Shown here piece by piece: positions 33,722 to 40,103 of a DNA stretch of 64,000 bases (its first letter is position 1; each line of letters begins with the position of its first letter). The stretch covers positions 10,868 to 74,867 of the forward strand of contig CAWUXE010000013.1 of NCBI GenBank assembly GCA_963926475.1. The letters run 5' to 3'. The position numbers and the translations under genes are program-made. The stretch comes from UBA2040 sp002384725. Lineage in GTDB: Bacteria; Bacteroidota; Bacteroidia; Flavobacteriales_D; Crocinitomicaceae. The notes beneath the pieces were generated by a model. It did no database searches and had not been told where the DNA came from. It saw only the letters and a program-made list of their open reading frames with translations.

Positions 33722-34738
33722 ATGAAAAGTCTATTTTTAAGTTTAATAGCTATTGGTTTAGTTGGAGTGCTTTTTGCACAACCTGAACTAAATGGTGGTC
33801 CTGTCAATGTTCCAGCTGATGGAATTGTTGATGGTGTTTACATCAAGGAGCATATTCCAACAAAGAAAATGATTCCATACGAATACGTTCGTGAGGCAGA
33901 TGTGATCTGGAGTAAACGTGCTTGGGAATATATAGACTTGCGCGAGAAAATCAATCACTCTATGTACTATCCTTTGGACGAAATTACGGCCAATGGTACA
34001 TGGATTCGTCATGCAGAACGTTGGAGCTTGTGGACAGTAATTCGTAATCACGTTCTTAACGGTGATTTGCGTTTGTTCTCTCCCTATAGTGAAAACAACC
34101 TTTTCGGTGAAAAGGATGGAGATCAGTTGAAATACCCGGTAGATCCTGAGCCTGGAATGAATTTTTATACAGATTCAGCGTTTAGAGAGAAATTGGTGTA
34201 TTACTTCGGACAATTAGGAGCACAAAGTGACATTCCATTGACGGATGAGTTTGGTGAGCCCTTGGTTCGTATGACGGCTGATGGATTTGAAGAGTATGTT
34301 TATCCTGACAGAGATACCGTTTGGTTTACCTCAGAGGACATCGTTCAGTATCGAATCAAGGAAGATTGGTTCTTCGATAAAGAGCGCTCAGTTTTGGATG
34401 TAAGAATTATTGCTCTTGCACCAGTAGTGAATGATATTGAATTATTGGCGGATGGAACAAAATCAATTAATGGAACAAAAGAATTGTTCTGGTTGTACTT
34501 CCCTCACTGTCGATTTGTATTCAATAACTATTTGGTATACAACGAAAAAAATGATGCCCAATGGATGAGTTTTGATGACTTGTTCTGGAAACGTCGTTTT
34601 AATGCTACAATCTACAAAGAGAGCAGTGTATACGATAGAAAAGTTGAAACGTACCGAACGGGTATTGATGCATTAATGGAAAGTCAAAAAATCAAAGAAG
34701 ATATGCGAACAATCGAACACGATGTTTGGAATTTCTAA
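33722..34738 (+). CDS. gldN: Gliding motility/T9SS ring protein GldN
   Basis: GldN (PorN) is the periplasmic partner of GldK in the T9SS ring. The ATG at 33722 gives a clear signal peptide (MKSLFLSLIAIGLVGVLFAQ) and 338 residues; the frame is open 24 bp further upstream into gldM but without merit. Family segments are DGVYIKEHIPTKKMIPYEYV, READVIWSKRAWEYIDLREK, YYPLDEITANGTW, SDIPLTDEFGEPL, YRIKEDWFFDKERS and SFDDLFWKRRF. It closes the gldKLMN operon and is followed by a terminator and a paralogue. Confidence 0.96.
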   Translation: MKSLFLSLIAIGLVGVLFAQPELNGGPVNVPADGIVDGVYIKEHIPTKKMIPYEYVREADVIWSKRAWEYIDLREKINHSMYYPLDEITANGTWIRHAERWSLWTVIRNHVLNGDLRLFSPYSENNLFGEKDGDQLKYPVDPEPGMNFYTDSAFREKLVYYFGQLGAQSDIPLTDEFGEPLVRMTADGFEEYVYPDRDTVWFTSEDIVQYRIKEDWFFDKERSVLDVRIIALAPVVNDIELLADGTKSINGTKELFWLYFPHCRFVFNNYLVYNEKNDAQWMSFDDLFWKRRFNATIYKESSVYDRKVETYRTGIDALMESQKIKEDMRTIEHDVWNF

Positions 34739-34757
34739 ATTGATATAATTTTATTAG

Positions 34758-34787
34758 AAAAAGGAGATCGAAAGGTCTCCTTTTTTT
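34758..34787 (+). terminator. Intrinsic terminator after gldN
   Basis: AAAAAGGAGA (34758-34767), an 8-nt loop and TCTCCTTTTT (34776-34785), with the T-run continuing to 34787. It lies 20 bp after the gldN stop and separates gldN from its paralogue. Confidence 0.8.
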
Positions 34788-34853
34788 ATGGATTATTTTT
34801 TTTCATGTAACGAAAGACGATAGGTTGAGTTATGTATCTAAAACCTTTTAGAT

Positions 34854-35873
34854 ATGAAATCAGCTCTTTTAATTTTACTTTTTAGCCTTGTGGTTTCCAT
34901 AAATGGACGTACACAAGACTGTTTTTGTGGACAAACCAATTACACCGAAGGTGGTATTCTAGATGGTTCATATTTAAAAGAAAATGTTGCAACTAAGAAG
35001 TTAATTCCTTATACATACATTCGAGAAGCAGATGCTACATGGAGTAAACGGGTCTGGTCGTACATCGACATGCGGGAAAAAATTAATCAACCTTTATATT
35101 ATCCCTTAGATGAGATAACCGCGAATGGAACATGGATTACAAATCAAGATAAGGTTAGTTTATGGACGATAATCCGTTGTAATGTGCTCGCAGGAAATAT
35201 CAAAGCATTTTCGCCCTTCAATGTGAATAATCTTTTTGGGAAGTACGACGGAGATCAGCTCAAGTATCCTATCGAATCAGGATTTCCAGGAGGTAATTTC
35301 TACAATGACTCACTTTATAGAGAAAGTTTAACAAGCTATTTTGGAAGATTGGGCGAACAAAGTGATATTCCTTTGACAGATGAATTTGGAGAACCAAAAG
35401 TAATAACTCTAGCAAACGGAGATAAAACGTTTGAATACGAACCGCGCGATACGATTTGGTACACCTCAAAAGATATAGTTCAGTACAGAATAAAAGAAGA
35501 TTGGATTTTTGATAAAAATCGGTCGGCTATTGATAGAAGGATTATCGCAATAGCACCTGTCGTTGTAGAGAAAGGTATAGATGCAAATGGAAACGAAATT
35601 ATCGTCGGTGTTAAAGAATTATTTTGGCTGTATTTCCCGCACATGCGTTATGTATTGAATAATTACAACGTATATAATGAACGAAATGATTCACAATGGA
35701 TGAGTTTCGACGATTTGTTCTGGAAACGTAGATTTAGTGCTGTAATCTACAAAGAAAGTAATACGGCCGACAGAGCGATAGAATCCTATAGAACAGGCGT
35801 TGACGCCTTATTGGAAGCCGAAAAAATCAAGGAAGAAATTCGGATGATAGAATCAGATGTTTGGCAATATTGA
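34854..35873 (+). CDS. Second GldN-family protein (gldN paralogue, GldO-like)
   Basis: The 339-residue protein has a signal peptide (MKSALLILLFSLVVSINGRTQ) and nearly the whole GldN sequence pattern: DGSYLKENVATKKLIPYTYI, READATWSKRVWSYIDMREK, YYPLDEITANGTW, SDIPLTDEFGEP, YRIKEDWIFDKNRS, SFDDLFWKRRF. It resembles gldN over its length with roughly two thirds identical residues by eye. Flavobacterium johnsoniae carries gldN and its paralogue gldO side by side with partly overlapping function, and this may be the same arrangement or an independent duplication. A terminator lies between the two genes, so it should have its own promoter; I did not recognise one. A CFC triplet follows the signal peptide. 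Confidence 0.93.
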   Translation: MKSALLILLFSLVVSINGRTQDCFCGQTNYTEGGILDGSYLKENVATKKLIPYTYIREADATWSKRVWSYIDMREKINQPLYYPLDEITANGTWITNQDKVSLWTIIRCNVLAGNIKAFSPFNVNNLFGKYDGDQLKYPIESGFPGGNFYNDSLYRESLTSYFGRLGEQSDIPLTDEFGEPKVITLANGDKTFEYEPRDTIWYTSKDIVQYRIKEDWIFDKNRSAIDRRIIAIAPVVVEKGIDANGNEIIVGVKELFWLYFPHMRYVLNNYNVYNERNDSQWMSFDDLFWKRRFSAVIYKESNTADRAIESYRTGVDALLEAEKIKEEIRMIESDVWQY

Positions 35874-35887
35874 CCCAAACGGATAGT

Positions 35888-35970
35888 AATGACCTGTCGG
35901 CTTTTGGCTATTGTAGGTTTGTGGCTTCCAGGTCTAACTTGCAAAAGCCAATTGCTGACGGCAGGTCATT
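35888..35970. repeat. Structured intergenic element with two nested inverted-repeat arms
   Basis: AATGACCTG (35888-35896) pairs with CAGGTCATT (35962-35970). Inside it GGCTTTTG (35899-35906) pairs with CAAAAGCC (35942-35949), leaving a loop of about 35 bp. All paired bases are perfect. No T-run follows. It could be an unusual gldN-paralogue transcript end, a small mobile repeat or a structured RNA. Confidence 0.55.
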
Positions 35971-35992
35971 TAAATTTTATCCAATAAAGTGT

Positions 35993-36021
35993 TTGTTGTC
36001 CTGAAGAACGTAGTACCTTTG
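35993..36021 (+). promoter_or_regulatory. Promoter of the ABC-F gene (TTG-N18-TACCTTTG)
   Basis: TTG (35993-35995), 18 bp and TACCTTTG (36014-36021), 4 bp before the ATG at 36026. The transcript would begin inside or just ahead of the first codons, so it would be nearly leaderless. Confidence 0.55.
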
Positions 36022-36025
36022 CGGC

Positions 36026-37972
36026 ATGATTCAATTGGACAATCTTGGTGTTTTCCTGCCTACAGGATATTTATTTCAAAACATTACCGCTCAAATTAAC
36101 AAGGGGGATAAAGTTGGCTTGGTGGGAAAAAACGGAGCTGGAAAATCAACTATTCTTAAGCTAATTTCGGGAAAGGAGAAACCTTCTGAAGGAAACATCC
36201 ATTCACCAAAAGATACAACCATTGGTTATTTGAGTCAAGATTTGCTTCTTGATACGACTAAATCTGTTTTTGATTTTTTGAACGATTCTAACGTTGAATT
36301 GAACAGAATTAGAAAAAGATTGGATAAGATTAATCATGATCTCGTTACACGAACGGATTACGAATCAGAAAGTTATCTTTCTATGTTGGATGAAATGAGT
36401 GATTTAAATCATTCTTTCGATATCCTCGAAGGATTCCAGTGGGAAGAAAAAATAACGAGTGCTTTAAAAGGTCTAGGATTTCAGGATGAAGAATTGCCAA
36501 GCCCATTGAATACTTTCTCAGGTGGTTGGAAAATGAGAGCTGAATTGGCGCGAATCCTTGTGAATAATCCAGATGTGATTTTATTAGATGAGCCAACAAA
36601 TCACTTGGATATCCTATCAATTGCTTGGTTAGAAGGTTATTTGCAAAAATTTGATGGAGCAGTGGTCGTAATATCTCATGATAGATTATTCTTAGATAAC
36701 GTGACAAAACGAACTCTAGAAATTAGTCAAGGTAGATTATTAGATTTTCCTTTTTCCTATTCTAGATACAAACTCGCTAGAGCCGAAGAAATTGAACGTC
36801 TCGAAGGTGCTAAAAAGCAACAAGAAAAAGATATTAAGCACACGGAAGAACTCATCAATAAATTTCGCGCAAAGAAAAATAAGGCGGCATTTGCGCAGTC
36901 TTTGATTAAGAAATTGGATAAAACGGAGATTATTCAAGTGGACAATGATTCTGTTGCCAAAATGAAAATTGCGTTTCCATTGAGTCATCAACCCGGAAAA
37001 TGGGTGCTTGAAATGACGGATATGGGGAAGACGTATGGTGATAAAACTTTATTCGAAAACATTAATTTGACTGTTGGACGAGGCGAGAAAATTGCCTTAT
37101 TGGGAGCGAATGGTGTTGGCAAGTCCACGCTCTTGAAACGGATCATGAATTCGATTGATGGAGAAGGAAAGGTAGAATATGGCCACAATGTAAATATCTC
37201 TTATTTTGCTCAGGATCAAGCTGAAATACTTGATAAAACTAAAACTATTTACGAAACTGTAGATGAAACAGCCAAAGGTGCAATTCGAAATAGTTTGAGA
37301 AGTATTCTTGGCGCATTCTTGTTTACGGGCGAAGATGTAGATAAAAAAGTATCTGTTTTATCGGGTGGAGAAAGAACTCGATTGGCGCTTTGTCAATTGC
37401 TTTTAAGTCCATCTAACTTCTTGATTTTGGATGAGCCGACCAATCACCTCGATTTACAATCCAAGGAAGTATTAAAAGATGCTCTGATTAATTACGAAGG
37501 TACTTTTGTAATTGTATCGCATGATAGAGAGTTTTTGGAAGGTTTGACCAATAGAATTTGGGATATCGAGGACAAAGCTTTAAAAATTCATCATTTCTCA
37601 GTTCAAGAGTTCTTGCAACGAAAATTGGCTGGCCAAGATGCACCTAAAAAAGAAACGGTTTCATTGAAAACCGAAGCTCCCAAGAAAGTGCAAAAAACGG
37701 AATCTGTTTCCAATTTATCGTATGAAGAACAAAAGGAACAAAAACGCAGAAAGAATCAGTTAAGCAATCGAATTAAAAAGGCCGAGGAATCTATCGAAGA
37801 CTTGGAAAAAGCAATTCATTTGTTGCAGCAAGAAGTAGAAAAAATGGATTACAGCGACGAGGAGAAAGCCGCAGCACTACTTGAGAAATTCGCCAATAAA
37901 AAATCAGATTTAGATAAGGAAATGGAGAATTGGGAAGGAGCAACTGAGGAATTACTGGCTATCGAAGACTAA
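36026..37972 (+). CDS. ABC-F family ribosome-associated ATPase
   Basis: ABC-F proteins have two ATPase domains and no membrane part; they bind the ribosomal E site and aid translation or give antibiotic protection. The 648 residues show Walker A sites GKNGAGKST (near 35) and GANGVGKST (near 364), signatures FSGGWKMR and LSGGERTR, and Walker B segments VILLDEPTNHLD and FLILDEPTNHLD. Between the domains lies the P-site tRNA-interaction linker (about 240-310, charged helices). The C-terminal 80 residues form a coiled coil (QKRRKNQLSNRIKKAEESIE) as in Uup/YdiF types. A housekeeping role seems more likely than resistance. Confidence 0.93.
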   Translation: MIQLDNLGVFLPTGYLFQNITAQINKGDKVGLVGKNGAGKSTILKLISGKEKPSEGNIHSPKDTTIGYLSQDLLLDTTKSVFDFLNDSNVELNRIRKRLDKINHDLVTRTDYESESYLSMLDEMSDLNHSFDILEGFQWEEKITSALKGLGFQDEELPSPLNTFSGGWKMRAELARILVNNPDVILLDEPTNHLDILSIAWLEGYLQKFDGAVVVISHDRLFLDNVTKRTLEISQGRLLDFPFSYSRYKLARAEEIERLEGAKKQQEKDIKHTEELINKFRAKKNKAAFAQSLIKKLDKTEIIQVDNDSVAKMKIAFPLSHQPGKWVLEMTDMGKTYGDKTLFENINLTVGRGEKIALLGANGVGKSTLLKRIMNSIDGEGKVEYGHNVNISYFAQDQAEILDKTKTIYETVDETAKGAIRNSLRSILGAFLFTGEDVDKKVSVLSGGERTRLALCQLLLSPSNFLILDEPTNHLDLQSKEVLKDALINYEGTFVIVSHDREFLEGLTNRIWDIEDKALKIHHFSVQEFLQRKLAGQDAPKKETVSLKTEAPKKVQKTESVSNLSYEEQKEQKRRKNQLSNRIKKAEESIEDLEKAIHLLQQEVEKMDYSDEEKAAALLEKFANKKSDLDKEMENWEGATEELLAIED

Positions 37973-38247
37973 CGATTTTTGCGTTTTTTACGTCGAGCTT
38001 CTTTTTTGTGCCTTTTTGCATTTCGTTTCAATGATTTCTTGAATTCTTTCGATTGTATATCAGCGAAGTTCTTTTTGGCCTCTTTCATAGCCTTTTTGGC
38101 CTCTTTGTTCTTCTTTTTATTCTTTTTAGCGAGCATTTTTTCAGCCTCTTCAACAGATGTAGGGTTTTTACTTTTTTGAGCATAGGCTGAGTTATGTGCT
38201 ATAAAGCACATCAAAAGCAATAAAGTAATTTTAAATAACGTTTTCAT
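37969..38247 (-). CDS. Small secreted, very basic Lys-rich protein
   Basis: The 92-residue product starts with a signal peptide (MKTLFKITLLLLMCFIAHNSAYAQ). The mature 68 residues are dominated by Lys, Arg, Ala and Glu (KKNKKKNKEAKKAMKEAKKN and an RRKKRKNR end), predicted as one charged helix. I recognise no family. Its stop overlaps the ABC-F stop by 4 bp, and it is divergent from the following lipoprotein gene with 26 bp between starts. It is probably a real gene because the signal peptide is good and the composition is consistent, but function is unknown. Confidence 0.65.
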   Translation of the reverse strand: MKTLFKITLLLLMCFIAHNSAYAQKSKNPTSVEEAEKMLAKKNKKKNKEAKKAMKEAKKNFADIQSKEFKKSLKRNAKRHKKEARRKKRKNR

Positions 38248-38249
38248 CT

Positions 38250-38257
38250 TATCTTTG
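38250..38257 (+). promoter_or_regulatory. Probable -7 element (TATCTTTG) of the Rieske-like lipoprotein gene
   Basis: A perfect TAnnTTTG match 16 bp upstream of the ATG at 38274. No TTG stands at the usual distance, so the -33 side is unsupported. Confidence 0.4.
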
Positions 38258-38273
38258 CTGTAACAATAACGAT

Positions 38274-38699
38274 ATGAAGGTAGGAATTATTTTATGTTTG
38301 ATTTTGCTCTTGACCAATGTAGGTTGTAAAAAGAACAATTCTAATCCCGTTCCAAGCTATGCTCTTGATGTAACGATCGACATTAATTTACCGTCCTACA
38401 TTAATTTGACAGGAGTAAGTGGATATGCTTATGTAACTGGAGGTTCTCGCGGAGTTATCGTATATAGAAGAGCGATTGATGACTTTGTCGCTTTCGATAG
38501 ACATTCGCCAGCTGATGTAAATGGTGATTGCCCACAAGCATTAACGCCTGACGTTAATAACTTCTTAACGCTTTTGGATACGTGCTACGATGCTTCTTTT
38601 TCCCTGTATGATGGTTCACCAATTTCTAATTCACAATTTGGTTTGCGTCAATATCAAACAATTTGGGATGGAACTTCTAAACTCCGCATTTATAATTAG
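38274..38699 (+). CDS. Rieske-like lipoprotein without canonical iron-sulfur ligands
   Basis: The 141 residues begin with a lipoprotein signal (LILLLTNVGCKKNNSN, Cys18). The rest matches a Bacteroidota lipoprotein family with a Rieske-type fold: LPSYINLTGVSGYAYVTGGS, RGVIVYRRAIDDFVAFDRHS, DTCYDASFSLYDGSPIS, LRQYQTIWDGTSKLRIYN. True Rieske proteins need C-x-H and C-x2-H; here only scattered Cys and one His remain, so a [2Fe-2S] cluster is unlikely. The gene runs toward the ferredoxin gene, 34 bp away. A -7-like TATCTTTG lies at 38250-38257. Confidence 0.75.
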   Translation: MKVGIILCLILLLTNVGCKKNNSNPVPSYALDVTIDINLPSYINLTGVSGYAYVTGGSRGVIVYRRAIDDFVAFDRHSPADVNGDCPQALTPDVNNFLTLLDTCYDASFSLYDGSPISNSQFGLRQYQTIWDGTSKLRIYN

Positions 38700-38733
38700 A
38701 AGAAATCCTTACTTTTGCCGCAATTAAATTTTC

Positions 38734-39054
38734 ATGGAAGAAGTTAAAGTAACCATTATTGATAGGGAAGGTGAGCAACACGAATTAGTTGCACCTACAG
38801 ACATGAGCATGAATATCATGGAGGTTTGTAAAGCATACGAATTGCCTGTGTTGGGTGAATGTGGAGGTATGGCCATGTGTGCTACATGTCAATGTTATTT
38901 AGAATCCGATCACGAATTACCCGAGCAATCTGATGCTGAATTGGACATGTTGGACCAAGCCTTTTTTGTTAAACTGAACAGCCGTTTGGGTTGTCAAATT
39001 CACGTTGACGATTCTATTGATGGAATTGTTTTGAGATTGGCGCCTGAAGCTTAA
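38734..39054 (+). CDS. 2Fe-2S ferredoxin (adrenodoxin type)
   Basis: The 106-residue protein is a plant/adrenodoxin-type [2Fe-2S] ferredoxin. The cluster cysteines are C43, C49, C52 and C87 (GECGGMAMCATC, then LGCQIHV), the C-x5-C-x2-C-x(n)-C spacing of the adrenodoxin branch. The DELSDEE-like acidic helix that docks electron-transfer partners appears as LPEQSDAELDMLDQ. It probably works in iron-sulfur assembly or with a cytosolic reductase; no partner gene is adjacent. A -7-like TACTTTTG lies at 38710-38717, inside the 34-bp gap to the preceding gene. Confidence 0.95.
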   Translation: MEEVKVTIIDREGEQHELVAPTDMSMNIMEVCKAYELPVLGECGGMAMCATCQCYLESDHELPEQSDAELDMLDQAFFVKLNSRLGCQIHVDDSIDGIVLRLAPEA

Positions 39055-39098
39055 AAAACGAAGCTGATTCCAGTTTCAAGTGAAACAAGATTGTTCAA

Positions 39099-39531
39099 AT
39101 GAGCTGTGGCCAAATAGAACAATTGAGCATCTATTCAAAAGAAAAAGAATTCAAAGCAGACAGTCTTGGAATCAAATTATTCAATAACGCCGGATATTCC
39201 AGAAACTATCTAACTTCTAGGTTTGATGTATTGATTTACTCCTATTTACCAATCGATGAACTCAAATTTCCAAAAGATTATTACAACAGTGCCTTATGCT
39301 TTGTACCCGAATTTATTTTTACTGATAAGGAATATGAGATTAAAGTAGAGGAAGATTATTACGACAACAGAAGTAGTCATCCCAATGTTTGTCGAAGAAA
39401 AGAAAAAGCAACAAGTATTACCGATAGATATAAAGATTGGGGTGAAGTTTCCAATCATTTTGCTGACAAAGAATTTAACTACACACGCACCCTAACTCGT
39501 TTTGAAAGAGTTCGCACAGATATAATCAACT
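39099..39531 (+). pseudogene. Inverted middle fragment of a broken M48 peptidase paralogue
   Basis: The plus strand encodes a match to residues about 185-324 of the intact M48 protease at 40104-42473: LSIYSKEKEFKADSLGIKLF against MSVYSQDKEFEADTKGIDLY, then DVLIYSYLPIDELKFP, then RSSHPNVCRRKEKA and TRTLTRFERVRTD. Homology stops at about 39531. The open frame runs on only because it reads antisense through the neighbouring N-terminal fragment. In the ancestral gene this piece would be on the minus strand, continuous with 39551-40083, so it has been inverted in place. The remaining 460 or so C-terminal residues are missing. Confidence 0.85.
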
Positions 39532-39550
39532 ATCAATATACTATTCACCC

Positions 39551-40083
39551 CTTTGTTTCGAGTTCTGTATTCAAAACCTTCTACAACATGCTTTTCGGTG
39601 TAATGGGCAATTTCATGTGCCAAAATATAAGCGAGATGCGCCTCAGAAGTGATTTGTGATATCAAACCAGAGGTTACCACTATTATTCCTTGATCTGTAG
39701 AGAAGGCATTGGTAACATTCGATTTTATGGTATAAAACCGGAGTTCTTTTCTTAGTTTGGGCTCTTTTTTAAGGAGTTTGTTTGCCACTTTGGTAACGTA
39801 ATTTGAAATATCATCACCATAAATTACTAATCCAGATTGCAGGATTTTATCAATACCATAATGCACACCTTCTAGGAAAATCTTTTGTTCTTTTCGGGTA
39901 GGGTAAGATCTAACTTCTAGTTTCGCATGTCCTGCTCAACCTTTGATGAAGTTAGAACGAAAAAATCTTCGGGAATATTGCCTTTTGAAATCAAGGGTTT
40001 ATAATTATTGAATCTCGTTGACTCCAAACAATTGGGCTGAAAGCCATCAACAAACACGACAATAGTCGTATAAGTTTAATCAT
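39551..40083 (-). pseudogene. N-terminal fragment of the broken M48 peptidase paralogue
   Basis: From the ATG at 40083 the minus strand reads a signal peptide (MIKLIRLLSCLLMAFSPIVW) and then matches the N-terminus of the intact paralogue through three frames. RD, then a one-base loss, then NNYKPLISKGNIPEDF; a stop after KVEQDMRN; then LEVRSYPTRKEQKIFLEG continuing into HYGIDKILQSGLVIYGDDIS. The zinc motif is kept as AHEIAHYTEKH. Homology ends near 39551, where the sequence joins the inverted fragment. At least two frameshifts plus the inversion make it non-functional. Confidence 0.85.
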
Positions 40084-40103
40084 AAAATGTTTCGCTTAAT
40101 GTT

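Noticed and set aside
34854..35873. The gldN paralogue as a pseudogene
   Set aside because: It has an intact frame, signal peptide and all family motifs.
39492..39866. A 124-codon minus-strand frame as an independent small M48 protein
   Set aside because: It is only part of the N-terminal half of a frameshifted paralogue, and its last codons read antisense through the inverted fragment. Listed as pseudogene.
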